The position numbers were made by a program, and so were the translations under genes. Under the pieces are notes generated by a model. That model saw only the letters and a list, made by a program, of their open reading frames with translations. It ran no database searches and was not told the DNA's origin. DNA of 45,589 nucleotides from Oscillospiraceae bacterium (GTDB taxonomy: Bacteria > Bacillota_A > Clostridia > Oscillospirales > Oscillospiraceae): assembly GCA_902789835.1 (NCBI GenBank), contig CADAPN010000011.1:1-45589 (forward strand), read 5' to 3'. This document shows positions 1 through 8,953 of the stretch, in pieces (the first letter of the stretch is position 1; every line of letters begins with the position of its first letter).

Positions 1-224
1 CTGACATTAAATCTGCAGAGGAGGCTACGGCTTCTTTTGCGCGCGTTTTTCAGATTTTACCTTGAACCGCAAATAATGCTGCTTGTGCAGTAAACACTAA
101 GTAACACTTTTTAGCATGTTTGTAGCATACTACTCTTAGTCTTTTTCTCACAGGAAACTGGAAATTTAGCGGCTTCAGTTTTCATATTTATTTGTGCTGG
201 TGCCGCACCAGCCCTTGGAATGTT
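1..224. other. left-edge sequence, no firm gene
   Basis: AT-rich sequence ahead of the first acyltransferase. A plus-strand reading frame that enters from the left edge stays open to a TGA at 63-65 and could be the C-terminal tail of a gene outside the window, but 20 codons are too few to judge, and another plus frame is open to a TAA at 91-93. No convincing promoter was found in front of the acyltransferase. Confidence 0.2.
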
Positions 225-734
225 ATGTCGAAATGTAAAAGAATAAAAAGAGCTTTCATTATCTATTTGATTAATTCATTTTTGAGTGGAACGCACTTTT
301 ACACAATTAAAAGGAGACTATTGAATGTCATTGGGATTCACTGCGGGAAGGAGACTCGTGTTGTAGGCCCTTTGTTTTTGGGAAATGTCTCACAGGTCTC
401 TTTTGGCGATGGGGTATGGGTCGGAAGAGAGTTTAAGGTTTATGGGAACGGATCCGTTTCAATTGGAAACCATATTGATATTGCTCCCGATGTAGCATTC
501 GTAACCGGATCCCATGAGATCTCTGATTCCCGTCGTAGAGCCGGAGACGGACTCTCATATCAAATTTCAGTTGAAGATGGATGTTGGATTGGCGCCCGAT
601 CAACAATTTTAGGAAATACCACCATCAGAAGAGGATGTGTTATCGCAGCTGGGGCAATTGTAACTCAAAGCACAGATGCTAATTCCGTTTATGGTGGTGT
701 ACCAGCTAGAATGATTAGGAAATTAGATTCATAG
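225..734 (+). CDS. hexapeptide-repeat acyltransferase (WcaF/LbH type)
   Basis: A left-handed beta-helix acyltransferase that probably O- or N-acetylates a sugar of the surface glycan. The C-terminal half shows hexapeptide turns (VSIGNHIDIAPDV, VEDGCWIGARSTILG, TTIRRGCVIAAGAIV) and the closing GGVPARMIRKL usual for this family. A short basic and hydrophobic segment precedes them, as in WcaF-like enzymes. The frame is open from a TTG at 192, but the ATG at 225 is preferred because the upstream residues (CWCRTSPWN) do not look like this family and a weak GGAA lies ahead of the ATG. It points toward the long minus-strand locus, so it belongs to another transcription unit and marks a boundary. The acceptor sugar is unknown. 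Confidence 0.8.
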   Translation: MSKCKRIKRAFIIYLINSFLSGTHFYTIKRRLLNVIGIHCGKETRVVGPLFLGNVSQVSFGDGVWVGREFKVYGNGSVSIGNHIDIAPDVAFVTGSHEISDSRRRAGDGLSYQISVEDGCWIGARSTILGNTTIRRGCVIAAGAIVTQSTDANSVYGGVPARMIRKLDS

Positions 735-754
735 GAAAGCAGGCTCGCTCTTAC

Positions 755-773
755 GTGCTCCATACTGGGGCAC
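755..773. terminator. weak hairpin between convergent genes
   Basis: The arms GTGCTCC and GGGGCAC (one G-U pair) enclose a 5-nt loop in the 49-bp gap between the plus-strand acyltransferase and the end of the minus-strand polysaccharide operon. Its position suits a shared terminator, but no clear T-run follows on either strand. Confidence 0.25.
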
Positions 774-783
774 TGGAAAGAAG

Positions 784-1677
784 CTATTCGTTCTCACATA
801 ACATAGATATAAGGTGATCAGATTTCCCCGTAACTATTTTTCGTGCAAACAGTCTACCGCTGGAAATGATATCTTTATAATCTTCCTCATTCAGTATTTT
901 TATCGCATTCCCATATTTAAAATATGTAATCGGGGACAAGTTAATTAGATTATAATCACACTCTTCTGGACGTTTTATCGCTCTCTTACTCCAATTGGAG
1001 TTAAAAAACAAAGTATGCATCCACGCTTCACTTGGAACAAATGAAAAGCGGAGCAATTTCTGTAATGGTTCATCGCTTATGTAAGTATTGAATAATTCTG
1101 AAACGCAATCATAGGTTAATCCCCAATATTCACTCCCGTAATAAATGGAAAACCGATTCCTCCAAAAACTAAACCGTGGTAACCTCATTCTTATTATGAG
1201 CGCCCGAATCACTCTAAAAGTATCCATCAGATAAAAACGCGAATACTTATATATCATTTTTTTATTGCCGCTTCTAAGTTCACTGTTTATTTCAAATCCG
1301 CAAATGTATTCAACATCACTTTTATTAAGTACATCACACAAGATTTCCTTGTTAACGACCGGATAATCTGTCCCAGTTAGATTGACAACCCGTTTATACT
1401 TGATATTTCTTCCAAGCATCTCTTTAATCATCGCCATCTGCATTTCTACCTGAGTATAGCCCCCCCAAAAGACCCGGATTCTATCCTCTAGGAAAAAAAC
1501 ATTTGGCATATTCATTAACCCATCTTGAAATGGTTCGATTTGAACTTTTTTATCGATATGGATGTAAAAATCAGCAAAAAGCATTTTATCCAGTTTTTTG
1601 ACTAACGCATGCAGACTAGAAGGTTCCGTATATGCAGAAATTAGAAAGGCTATTTTATTACTAGAGATTATTTCCAT
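784..1677 (-). CDS. GT14-type beta-1,6-N-acetylglucosaminyltransferase-like protein (Core-2/I-branching family)
   Basis: 297 residues resembling the core-2/I-branching (GT14) family, cytoplasmic and metal-independent in known members. Family landmarks appear in order: IAFLISAYTEP at the N-terminus, FYIHIDKKV near residue 38, RVFWGGYTQVEMQMAMIKEML near 68, VNLTGTDYPVVNKE near 98, a YYGSEYWGLTYDCV block near 180 and FVPSEAWMHTLFFNS near 215. GAGGAACTGAA precedes the ATG. It is the last gene of the long minus-strand run, 213 bp beyond fdtB, with a perfect palindrome in that gap. Its base composition is visibly more AT-rich than the genes upstream in the operon, consistent with a cassette gene. 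It would transfer a sugar, possibly GlcNAc or xylose, to the repeat unit; donor and linkage cannot be read from sequence. Confidence 0.85.
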   Translation of the reverse strand: MEIISSNKIAFLISAYTEPSSLHALVKKLDKMLFADFYIHIDKKVQIEPFQDGLMNMPNVFFLEDRIRVFWGGYTQVEMQMAMIKEMLGRNIKYKRVVNLTGTDYPVVNKEILCDVLNKSDVEYICGFEINSELRSGNKKMIYKYSRFYLMDTFRVIRALIIRMRLPRFSFWRNRFSIYYGSEYWGLTYDCVSELFNTYISDEPLQKLLRFSFVPSEAWMHTLFFNSNWSKRAIKRPEECDYNLINLSPITYFKYGNAIKILNEEDYKDIISSGRLFARKIVTGKSDHLISMLCENE

Positions 1678-1811
1678 TTCAGTTCCTCGGGAAAAAATAC
1701 AGACTCTTTATTTCTTAGAAGAAGTACACGCAAATTTTCCAAAACACCTTACCGGAAAACTACTTGAAAATCCTGATGTCGTGCTGAAAGCGATTGCTCA
1801 TTCGCCAATCT

Positions 1812-1844
1812 TTATTATAGAACACATTCCCTGTTCTATAATAA
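1812..1844. repeat. perfect 13-bp inverted repeat with 7-nt spacer
   Basis: TTATTATAGAACA (1812-1824) and TGTTCTATAATAA (1832-1844) are exact reverse complements separated by CATTCCC. Each arm contains TATAAT when read outward on its own strand. It sits between the ends of fdtB and the GT14 gene. There is no T-run on either side, so it is a poor intrinsic terminator; a protein-binding site, an RNA hairpin or a relic of a mobile element end are alternatives. Confidence 0.6.
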
Positions 1845-1890
1845 CAAGGAGAAAATGAAACCCCGATAGGATAAAGCCAACGCGTTATCG

Positions 1891-2985
1891 CTAAAACCCA
1901 TTTACAGCATCGATTACATAGTCAATCTGTTCCGTTGTCATTCCATAATACATAGGCAGGCTAAGCTCTGTAGAACTTATCTCTTCTGCTATCGGAAATG
2001 CCCCACGTTTGAAGCCCAGATCCCGATAGCACTCTTGAAGATGTATTGGAGTCGGATAGTGCTTGTTGGTTCTGATACCTCTGTCATTCAAGTATTTCTC
2101 TAACCTATCGCGATCTTTGCAGCGGATTGCGAATACATGCCACACGGGAGTACACGCGTCTAATACAAATGGAAGTACAACTTTGGGATTCTTTATTTTA
2201 TTTAAATATCTGTCCGCTATCTTCCGGCGCTCCGTGTTCATTCGATCCAAGTGCGGAAGCTTTGCTGACAAAAATGCTGCCTGTAATTCATCCAAACGGC
2301 TGTTGTTTCCTTTCAAAATATGATGATACTTGTAGTCAGATCCGTAATTACCTAAAGCCCGGACTTTCTCAGCAAGCCCCTCACTGCTCGTCGTCACCGC
2401 TCCGCCATCGCCCAGGGCTCCGAGATTTTTACCCGGGTAAAAGCTGAATCCAGCTAAATCCCCAAAAGTTCCGACCTTTTTCCCTTTATAAGTGGCTCCA
2501 TGAGCTTGAGCACAGTCTTCCACAATATACAGCTGATGCTTTTCTGCAACATCGACTATTCGGTCCATGTCACAAGCCTGACCATATAAATGAACCGGCA
2601 TGATTGCCCGCGTCTTTTCCGTGACAGCAGCTTCAAGTTGCTCCGGATCCATATTAAATGTTCGCCTGTCAGGTTCTACAAAAACCGGCACTGCGCCAAC
2701 ATATGTTACAGCCAGCGCTGTTGCAATATATGTATTTGAAGGTACAATGACTTCATCCCCCGGTCCAATTCCAAGAGCCTTCAGCGCAAGCATCAACGCA
2801 TCCAAGCCATTCCCTACTCCGATACAGAATCTAACTCCGCAATAGTCGGCAAAAGCTTTTTCAAACCGCTCATCTTCTTCACCTCTGACATACCAGCTGT
2901 TTGCATAAACTCGATCAAACGCTGATCTCAGCTCATCATTGAGTTCCTGTTCTACTGGTCTAAAACTGACAAAAGGGACTTCCAC
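1891..2985 (-). CDS. fdtB: dTDP-3-amino-3,6-dideoxyhexose transaminase (DegT/DnrJ/EryC1/StrS family, FdtB/QdtB-like)
   Basis: PLP-dependent sugar aminotransferase of 364 residues. It should aminate C3 of a dTDP-3-keto-6-deoxyhexose, giving dTDP-Fuc3N or dTDP-Qui3N. The PLP lysine is K186 in [16 protein letters not shown], and the cofactor-binding Asp is D157 in [22 protein letters not shown] near residue 58 and the C-terminal [13 protein letters not shown] are usual for the family. The start is a GTG preceded by GGAGG; it overlaps the fdtA stop by one base (TAGTG), so the two are translationally coupled. The pairing with the 3,4-ketoisomerase is what points to a 3-amino rather than a 4-amino sugar. 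The dTDP-4-keto-6-deoxyglucose precursor (RmlA/RmlB) is not made by any gene in the window. Confidence 0.88.
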   Translation of the reverse strand: MEVPFVSFRPVEQELNDELRSAFDRVYANSWYVRGEEDERFEKAFADYCGVRFCIGVGNGLDALMLALKALGIGPGDEVIVPSNTYIATALAVTYVGAVPVFVEPDRRTFNMDPEQLEAAVTEKTRAIMPVHLYGQACDMDRIVDVAEKHQLYIVEDCAQAHGATYKGKKVGTFGDLAGFSFYPGKNLGALGDGGAVTTSSEGLAEKVRALGNYGSDYKYHHILKGNNSRLDELQAAFLSAKLPHLDRMNTERRKIADRYLNKIKNPKVVLPFVLDACTPVWHVFAIRCKDRDRLEKYLNDRGIRTNKHYPTPIHLQECYRDLGFKRGAFPIAEEISSTELSLPMYYGMTTEQIDYVIDAVNGF

Positions 2986-3419
2986 TAATCCATTGCCTCC
3001 TCATTGAAGATCAAAGATTTCTGTTGCTTTACATAGGTGAGAAACTCATCATAGTTTCGGATATAATCTGTTTCATCATAGAGTTCCGAAGCAAGTACCA
3101 TCAGGACTGCATCTGAAGAAAACTCGTACATTTCTCTCCACACAGCGTTGGAAACAAATAGTCCTTCATAAGGTTTATCGAGCAGGATAATACTTGTCTC
3201 CTCTCCGTTGTCTAACTTGATTTTGCAACTGCCATGAATACAGATAAGAATTTGTTGAAGATTCTTATGCGCGTGACAACCTCTCACGACTCCTTCACAG
3301 GTATCATACATGTAATAAACTCTCTTTATTTTGAACGGAATATTCTTAAACTCCTCCAGCGCAATCAGTTGGCCTCGTTCATCTCCATGCGGTTGAAAAA
3401 CGTATTTTGTAACTTGCAT
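2985..3419 (-). CDS. fdtA: dTDP-4-keto-6-deoxyglucose 3,4-ketoisomerase (FdtA/QdtA/WxcM family)
   Basis: A 144-residue cupin that shifts the keto group of dTDP-4-keto-6-deoxyglucose from C4 to C3. The catalytic pair reported for FdtA, His49 and His51, is present at exactly those positions in [13 protein letters not shown]. The N-terminal [12 protein letters not shown] and the [18 protein letters not shown] strand are typical. The product epimer (galacto for FdtA, gluco for QdtA) cannot be decided by eye. AAGGAG precedes the ATG. It lies directly upstream of the transaminase, whose start overlaps its stop codon, the usual order for 3-amino-3,6-dideoxyhexose synthesis. A 3-N-acyltransferase to complete the pathway could be one of the two hexapeptide acyltransferases of the window. 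Confidence 0.9.
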   Translation of the reverse strand: MQVTKYVFQPHGDERGQLIALEEFKNIPFKIKRVYYMYDTCEGVVRGCHAHKNLQQILICIHGSCKIKLDNGEETSIILLDKPYEGLFVSNAVWREMYEFSSDAVLMVLASELYDETDYIRNYDEFLTYVKQQKSLIFNEEAMD

Positions 3420-3431
3420 ATCTGACGCTCC

Positions 3432-4415
3432 TTAACAACCATCAACTGCAGCTTGACTTCTTTCTGTCAGCACTTTTTTTATGGCCTGTTTATCTTCTAT
3501 CCGTTTTATTCTATCCCCAATTTTAAAAGTCAGGAACGAACCTGCTTGAACTGGATAACGAAGGTAGCAAAATATCTTATGTATTTTTGTCTCCGCATCC
3601 CGTCTTGCTTTCAAAAACTTCTTATTTCGTTTTTCAAATGTTGAAGGTGGTCCCTGATAATCTTTACGTTCATTCTGCTCGAACAGTGCTGTGTCTTTTT
3701 GCAATATCGGCGAAAGCTCTCTGTTGTTCCCTGTAGACACGCCACCCTGTTCATACCAGATTGAGACCAACTCCGGACAACACTCTAACTTGTATCTTTT
3801 CAAATAATTCGCAAAAAGGGGGCTGTCTTCCATAAGAATATATCTTTCATCAAAGAAGCCCATCTCTTCCATAGCTGTTCTTGAAGAGCAGAGCACACTG
3901 CCTGAAGCCATGCCGTACAGTCTCGTATTTAAAAACTCCTCGCGCTGAACCGCTCTCGCCGTCATCTGATACAGCTTTTTGCGTTCACTATAGTGTGGTA
4001 CCAATCCAACAGGAATAAAGTTGTCTACATAAAGGAGCCGGGACGTCACCATCATTTTTACTTTCCTGTTGATCATCCGAGACGCAATCTTGCTAATGGT
4101 TTGCTTCTCAAAAAAAACATCTCCACAGCTGAGATTAATATAGTAATCACCTTTAGCGTGTCTGTATGCATAGTTAATATTCTGCACTGTGCCGACATTT
4201 TTCGGCTGCCTCAGGATCATGTAACGTCTCAAATTTAAACTCTTGTGATTCTCTATCCACTCAACAACTTGTTCTTCAGGAAAATCTTTCGACCCGTCAT
4301 CACAGATTATATATTCTATATCGCCATAATCCTGTGCACAGACAGAAAGAATCGTTTCTTCCAAACGGTCAAAGTTGTTGTATGTCAGTGTAATAACACT
4401 GAACAGCTTACCCAT
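3432..4415 (-). CDS. glycosyltransferase family 2
   Basis: 327 residues with an N-terminal GT-A domain: FSVITLTYNNFDRLEETILSV at the nucleotide-sugar site, IICDDGSKD near residue 37, KNVGTVQNINYAYRHAKGDY, and LSCGDVFFE where a DxD-type metal site is expected (here C-G-D, so the first acid is not Asp). The MEDSPLFANYLKRY segment is the acceptor-side region common in capsule GT2 enzymes. GGGGAAG precedes the ATG. It stands 12 bp ahead of fdtA, so it may transfer the sugar that fdtAB makes. Donor and linkage are not readable from sequence. Confidence 0.85.
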   Translation of the reverse strand: MGKLFSVITLTYNNFDRLEETILSVCAQDYGDIEYIICDDGSKDFPEEQVVEWIENHKSLNLRRYMILRQPKNVGTVQNINYAYRHAKGDYYINLSCGDVFFEKQTISKIASRMINRKVKMMVTSRLLYVDNFIPVGLVPHYSERKKLYQMTARAVQREEFLNTRLYGMASGSVLCSSRTAMEEMGFFDERYILMEDSPLFANYLKRYKLECCPELVSIWYEQGGVSTGNNRELSPILQKDTALFEQNERKDYQGPPSTFEKRNKKFLKARRDAETKIHKIFCYLRYPVQAGSFLTFKIGDRIKRIEDKQAIKKVLTERSQAAVDGC

Positions 4416-4614
4416 ATATGCTTCCCCTTATAAGTATTGTATTCACTTCTATCCATCACTATCTGTTATGGTAATATAGCCACGCATCTTTTTAGAGCTT
4501 TGCAGATGGATTATTACCCCTTTGCGGTATCCTCCTATATTTACGTGCGTCATGATAAATAGTGTCAGCCGGCCTCTCAAATTCTCTTTATTCCATCATA
4601 AGTATTATTCTCCT
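4416..4614. other. 199-bp intergenic gap with a possible decayed reading frame
   Basis: This is one of the two largest gaps inside the polysaccharide operon. On the minus strand a frame of about 48 codons stays open and ends shortly before the GT2 gene, with a believable residue mix (VNIGGYRKGVIIHLQSS) but no usable start signal. It may be a gene relic left by cassette exchange. No promoter or terminator was recognised. Confidence 0.25.
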
Positions 4615-5772
4615 CTATTGCTTGACTTTTTTGACACTATTAAACAAAACTCTATATCCTGTTGTTTCAGCACTTTCTCTGCTGACACGTCTCGCATAGT
4701 CATGTGCTGCATCCGATATCTTTTGAAAATCTGTTTCTGCCATTTCCGCATAAGACTCTATTGCTTTGACAAATCTGCTGTTATCATTCAATGGCAATAC
4801 ATGCCCTGCACAATTCTTATCCAAATCCTGCCAGGGCGTCTGATCACTGATTACACATGGGCAGCCTGCCGAGAGAGCCTCATGAACTACATGACTATAG
4901 TTCTCGCCTATCGTCGTAAAGAGGAAAACATGTTCTTGTTCAAGTGTCTCTACAACCTGCTCCGAATTAATATTTCCCTTGTAAGCAGCATGGATATTGG
5001 AAGGTAATTCAAGCAGCTTTTCTTCTACTTTTTCCCAATACTGTTGGTTCAAAATCGGTCCATATATCGTAAACCAGATTGAACTGTGGCATTCCTTTAA
5101 GATATCGATACTTTGAATGATATTTTTTTCCGGCGAAATGCGGGAAATGAAAAAAGCTCGCAATTCTCCCGTTTTTTTTCTTTTGTGGATTGTCTTCTCT
5201 TCAACCATGCGTGGGAGATCCTTGGCAATATAGCAAACCGCTTCAGGGGAGATTTCTTTTTTTACGCATTTTTCTTCTATTTCAGAAGAGACAGACCATT
5301 TTACATTATGAAACATCCCCAAAAGCTTAAACAACATGATAAATGAGTTGTATTTGATTGGTTTTCTCTTCATGGCATTCGGCATAAAGAGTCCCATTGG
5401 CGCAATGATCACAGGCTTTTTTATCTGCCCTATACGATTCAGGATCAAGGTTTTAATGGCATAATCACTAAAACACCCACTGATAAAAACAGTATCTGCT
5501 TCTTCCGACATTTTCCGAATAATCGAAAAAGAAAACTTTCCTGGCGGTACATACCAAACCAAAGCATTCCCTACTCGATTCCAGGTATTGACGGTGATAT
5601 CTGGATATGGTGCCTCATCTCCATGATCTCTATCTGCTGTCAAGATTCTGAAATTATACTCATTTCCCAAGTAGTCCGTAAGATTCTTAATCGTGCGAAC
5701 AGGTCCTCCATCTTTATAACCGGGCAGATACCTGCCTGTTATTATTAAGATGTCTTTTTTCCAATTTGTCAT
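4615..5772 (-). CDS. glycosyltransferase family 4 (GT-B)
   Basis: 385 residues with a two-Rossmann GT-B layout. The N-terminal domain opens with ILIITGRYLPGYKDGGPVRTI, the glycine-rich acceptor loop of GT4 enzymes. The C-terminal domain has FFISRISPEKNIIQSIDIL and then TIGENYSHVVHEALSAGCPCVIS, the E-x7-E region that holds the donor nucleotide. It is cytoplasmic and likely retaining, extending the lipid-linked repeat unit. GTAGGGA precedes the ATG. It is clearly AT-rich and is followed by a 199-bp gap. The donor sugar is unknown. Confidence 0.85.
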   Translation of the reverse strand: MTNWKKDILIITGRYLPGYKDGGPVRTIKNLTDYLGNEYNFRILTADRDHGDEAPYPDITVNTWNRVGNALVWYVPPGKFSFSIIRKMSEEADTVFISGCFSDYAIKTLILNRIGQIKKPVIIAPMGLFMPNAMKRKPIKYNSFIMLFKLLGMFHNVKWSVSSEIEEKCVKKEISPEAVCYIAKDLPRMVEEKTIHKRKKTGELRAFFISRISPEKNIIQSIDILKECHSSIWFTIYGPILNQQYWEKVEEKLLELPSNIHAAYKGNINSEQVVETLEQEHVFLFTTIGENYSHVVHEALSAGCPCVISDQTPWQDLDKNCAGHVLPLNDNSRFVKAIESYAEMAETDFQKISDAAHDYARRVSRESAETTGYRVLFNSVKKVKQ

Positions 5773-5793
5773 TTGTCCCTACGTCCCCAGCTT

Positions 5794-6690
5794 TTAAGTC
5801 TTTAAATCTCCTTGCGGTTTCATCTTCGTCCCTGTCTTTTCACATTGATACATCTTTGCATCTACAAGGAAGCGGTACCAGTACGCCTGGAGAAAATGAT
5901 AAATTCTACCTTCCGTTCCGTCCAGGAAACCCAAGCGAATCCAATATCGATACAGAAAGTAAATGTGCGCGCGGAAAAACTTGGGGAGTTTGTAGTACCC
6001 GCTTTTTTTTATTGTTCGTTTGATCCGTGCCTGTATGCTTGTAGCGCCGTTTTTCTGCAGTAAATCGTTTTCAAAACTCATCTGGTAATCCAGCACCTCT
6101 CGATTGCTGTACCAGTTGTGCTTTGATGTCCACCAGTCCAGATCCTTCTGATTGTTATCGATCAGGTCGTGATCGAAGGTTACCATTGTCCCATCTGAGA
6201 GAAACATGTGCTCGTCCATCATCTTCATCTCACATTTGGCTTTCCCGGTTCGGAAAATCCGCAAAAGGAGTTCCGGATAGCGTCCTCCATGTCTTATCCA
6301 TCTTCCCATAAAAATGGTACGTCGACGAAGTACGATCCCATTGACTGGTTCCCGAAGCCTGCCTAGTTTCTCAGCAATTTCGGAAACGAGCTCTTGCAGC
6401 AACTCTTCATCAGCATCCATTCGCATGGACCACTCGGTTGTAATACCGGTATTTTCAAGTCCCCAGTTAAGTTGATCGGAATAGGATGTCCATGGATGAA
6501 CATAGAAGTCCAGGCGAGAGCCTACTGTGCGCAGTTCAGTGTCAAGCTGCTCACACAGATTTCTCGTCCCATCTGTAGAACCGCTGTCAATGATCACAAA
6601 CCGTTTTGCTATTCCATGAAAGGACTCAACACACTTCCTGAGATTCTTTTCTTCGTTCTTTGTGAGGATAACTACTGTTAAATCAACCAT
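5794..6690 (-). CDS. glycosyltransferase family 2 (WaaE/KdtX-like)
   Basis: 298 residues. The N-terminal GT-A domain reads DLTVVILTKNEEKNLRKCV, then VIIDSGSTDGT and MRMDADEEL, the DxD metal site. The middle (VLRRRTIFMGRWIRHGG) and the C-terminal basic amphipathic part resemble WaaE-type beta-glycosyltransferases that sit at the membrane face. The frame is open further upstream to 6729, but the ATG at 6690 has AAAGGTGA at the right distance and starts the protein at its first beta strand, so it is chosen. It overlaps the end of the acyltransferase gene by 13 bp, so the two are coupled. Confidence 0.87.
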   Translation of the reverse strand: MVDLTVVILTKNEEKNLRKCVESFHGIAKRFVIIDSGSTDGTRNLCEQLDTELRTVGSRLDFYVHPWTSYSDQLNWGLENTGITTEWSMRMDADEELLQELVSEIAEKLGRLREPVNGIVLRRRTIFMGRWIRHGGRYPELLLRIFRTGKAKCEMKMMDEHMFLSDGTMVTFDHDLIDNNQKDLDWWTSKHNWYSNREVLDYQMSFENDLLQKNGATSIQARIKRTIKKSGYYKLPKFFRAHIYFLYRYWIRLGFLDGTEGRIYHFLQAYWYRFLVDAKMYQCEKTGTKMKPQGDLKT

Positions 6691-7697
6691 AACCGATTCA
6701 CCTTTCGGAGCACTATATGAAGCAGCCATACCCCTATCGTCGTTACCACAAGAAATACAGCAAAAGAAGATAACGACATTTGTAGTTTCTCCAGTGTAAA
6801 AGCATGAACTAAATAGATCTCAAAAGAAGCACTTCCTATCTGCTTCAACACCCAATTGTTCACGAACCAACGGTATCGGTTTGTGAGAGATAAAACTGCA
6901 ATTGCCAATGGGAACACTGTAAAAAGAGATAACACATTCTGTAGAAGAAACGGCAATTCTTTTACCGCAGGGATTTGAGTAATCCCCATGAAGAGAAGGC
7001 CTATCAAACTCCCGAGAAAAAACGTCACAGGTCTTCCGGCTGCTTTTTCAAAAGCCCCTCTGTTTTTTGCGATTGATACCCCAAACGGGAAACACAGCAT
7101 CTGCCTCGCCTTCAAAAACGGCATATCCGGATTGGCAAAAAACAAGCTGTCAATTATGAACCAGATCAGAAACACTCCATAAAGCAGCTTTATCTCGAGT
7201 TTCTCAGGTTCTTTAGGGTTAATCTTTTGAATTACAACTATAGCAAGATAGAAGAGCAGATAGCAGATCATGATGTACTGCATGAACCATCCGGGGCCTA
7301 CTGCCGGTTTAAGAAACAAACAATCCAGTACATATGTTCTGAATGTCAGTCGTCCACTTATAAAAAGCCCGATCCCCTCTACGAGCCAATATGGCAGCAT
7401 AACATGCAGAATTCTCTTTTTCCAATAATCATTCAATCCATTTTTACTGACTGATAACTCCAATCCGTATCCGGAAAAGATAATAAAGAGGGAAACTCCA
7501 ACAGTACCAATAAATTGGATCCCGCCAATCCCATAACACGCGCCCACATGCACCCATAAGACTGTAAGTATAGAGATCCCCTTCAGTGCCGTTGTATAGT
7601 TCTGGCTCATCCATGGGATTTGAGTTAATGATCGCTTTAAGTAACCCAGAAACACCGCTGTCATTTCGAGCCCGGAAAACAACAGAAAATAAGTCAT
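6678..7697 (-). CDS. acyltransferase 3 family membrane protein (OafA-like)
   Basis: 339 residues with about ten predicted membrane segments. The family start LKGISILTVLWVHVGACYG, with the conserved His, is near residue 39, and GVSLFIIFSGYGLELS follows. KKRILHVMLPYW is the arginine-containing loop common in sugar O-acetylases, and SFEIYLVHAF is near the C-terminus. Such proteins acetylate surface sugars, usually on lipid-linked or exported glycan. The ATG shares an ATGA with the stop of the upstream GT4 gene. No periplasmic SGNH domain is fused, so it is the short form. Confidence 0.88.
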   Translation of the reverse strand: MTYFLLFSGLEMTAVFLGYLKRSLTQIPWMSQNYTTALKGISILTVLWVHVGACYGIGGIQFIGTVGVSLFIIFSGYGLELSVSKNGLNDYWKKRILHVMLPYWLVEGIGLFISGRLTFRTYVLDCLFLKPAVGPGWFMQYIMICYLLFYLAIVVIQKINPKEPEKLEIKLLYGVFLIWFIIDSLFFANPDMPFLKARQMLCFPFGVSIAKNRGAFEKAAGRPVTFFLGSLIGLLFMGITQIPAVKELPFLLQNVLSLFTVFPLAIAVLSLTNRYRWFVNNWVLKQIGSASFEIYLVHAFTLEKLQMSLSSFAVFLVVTTIGVWLLHIVLRKVNRLWLI

Positions 7698-8953
7698 AGC
7701 CCGTTGATCGCCTCAATATACTTTCTTATGGAGATCTCTTTTGTGAGATAAGCCTTGAGATATTCAAAACCTCTCTTCCCCATTTCCGGAAGCTCTTTAC
7801 TGTCTGCATGTTCCGCAAACCAGATGACTGTTTCTCTGATCTTCTCATAATCGCCCGGCTCCGCACACTTGCCGCAGCCTGTCTCCTCTATCAACATGCG
7901 AATCTCGGTTCCGTCTTCCAGTACCGCAAGAACAGGTTTCCCGACTGCGGCGATGCCATAGAACTTGCTTGGGCAACTGACGCCTTTGATGCCTTTTGCA
8001 TTCACGCACCAATGCACATCTGCCGCATTAAGGCTGTAAACCAGCCTGTTTTTCTCTTGGTACGGAATGAAGACAACATTTGACATATGGTGTTTCTGTT
8101 GATAATTCTTCAGTTTTCCCAGAACAGTTCCTTCTCCGACAAACGCAAAGACCACATCTCGGCCATCGGGTGTTTTCACATTCTGAACAGATTCAATTAC
8201 TCTGAACAACCCTTCCAGATCATAATAAAGCCCAATGTTTCCACTATACATGATCACAAATTTTCCGTCAAGGCTGAACTGTTTTCGAAAAGCAGCTACA
8301 TTGGATTCATCCTGGGGAAGCGGTCTGATCTGTTTTTCGTCAATCCAATTGTTAATAATGGTGTAATTAGGTACTTTTCCCCCTTGGAAACGCCGTTCAA
8401 GTGTCTCTCCGAGGTCTCTCCCAACCGTCACAACCAGATCTGATTTCCGGCAGCTTCTCTTGTCAAGCCACATGGCTGCTTTCAGCAGCAGCTTAAACCT
8501 GACATAGCCCGTTGCCATAATCTGTTCTGGATTGAAGTCCTGAATACAGTATATATATTTCGCTTTCAGTTTGTACTTTCCGTAAACGCCAAGCATGCCG
8601 CCCATAATCGGCGGCTGGCTGATGGTAAATATATAATCCTGCGCCCCAACCATATCGGTGGCTTTACGCGCTCTATAATAATAAGCCAGGATATTTTTAA
8701 TCCTGCTCTTTTTGCTGCTCTTCGTAAATTCCGGAACCGGTACGCGAAGGATATGCACACCGTTAAGCTCTTCCCGATAGAATCTCTTTTCTTCGTAACC
8801 TTCTGCGATTTTCCCTGTGTAGCTTGGCACAGTGCAGATAACGGTAACATCAAATTCATCCGCCATTCCTTCTGCCAGATTCTGAAGGATCTGACCTGTC
8901 GAGGCTACATCGGGCGCATAATAATGCGCATAGATCAACAATCGCTTTTTCAC
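7694..8953 (-). CDS. glycosyltransferase family 4 (WbuB/FucNAc-transferase-like)
   Basis: 419 residues, GT-B fold. It opens with LLIYAHYYAPDVASTGQILQ and has FTISQPPIMGGMLG and YCIQDFNPEQIMATG, which are typical of the WbuB subgroup of GT4 that moves N-acetyl-L-fucosamine or a similar 6-deoxy sugar. The donor side has FVIMYSGNIGLYYDLEGL, FVGEGTVLGKL and KGVSCPSKFYGIAAVGKPVL. The start overlaps the upstream acetyltransferase stop by ATGA, and its own end overlaps the next start, so three genes are tightly coupled. The subgroup assignment suggests a 6-deoxyhexose donor, which fits the fucose and 3-amino-sugar genes nearby, but this is inference. Confidence 0.88.
   Translation of the reverse strand: MKKRLLIYAHYYAPDVASTGQILQNLAEGMADEFDVTVICTVPSYTGKIAEGYEEKRFYREELNGVHILRVPVPEFTKSSKKSRIKNILAYYYRARKATDMVGAQDYIFTISQPPIMGGMLGVYGKYKLKAKYIYCIQDFNPEQIMATGYVRFKLLLKAAMWLDKRSCRKSDLVVTVGRDLGETLERRFQGGKVPNYTIINNWIDEKQIRPLPQDESNVAAFRKQFSLDGKFVIMYSGNIGLYYDLEGLFRVIESVQNVKTPDGRDVVFAFVGEGTVLGKLKNYQQKHHMSNVVFIPYQEKNRLVYSLNAADVHWCVNAKGIKGVSCPSKFYGIAAVGKPVLAVLEDGTEIRMLIEETGCGKCAEPGDYEKIRETVIWFAEHADSKELPEMGKRGFEYLKAYLTKEISIRKYIEAINGL

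Noticed and set aside
1598..1858. 86-residue plus-strand frame reaching into the palindrome
   Set aside because: Its first third is antisense to the GT14 gene, it has no ribosome site, and I cannot match its tail to any family.
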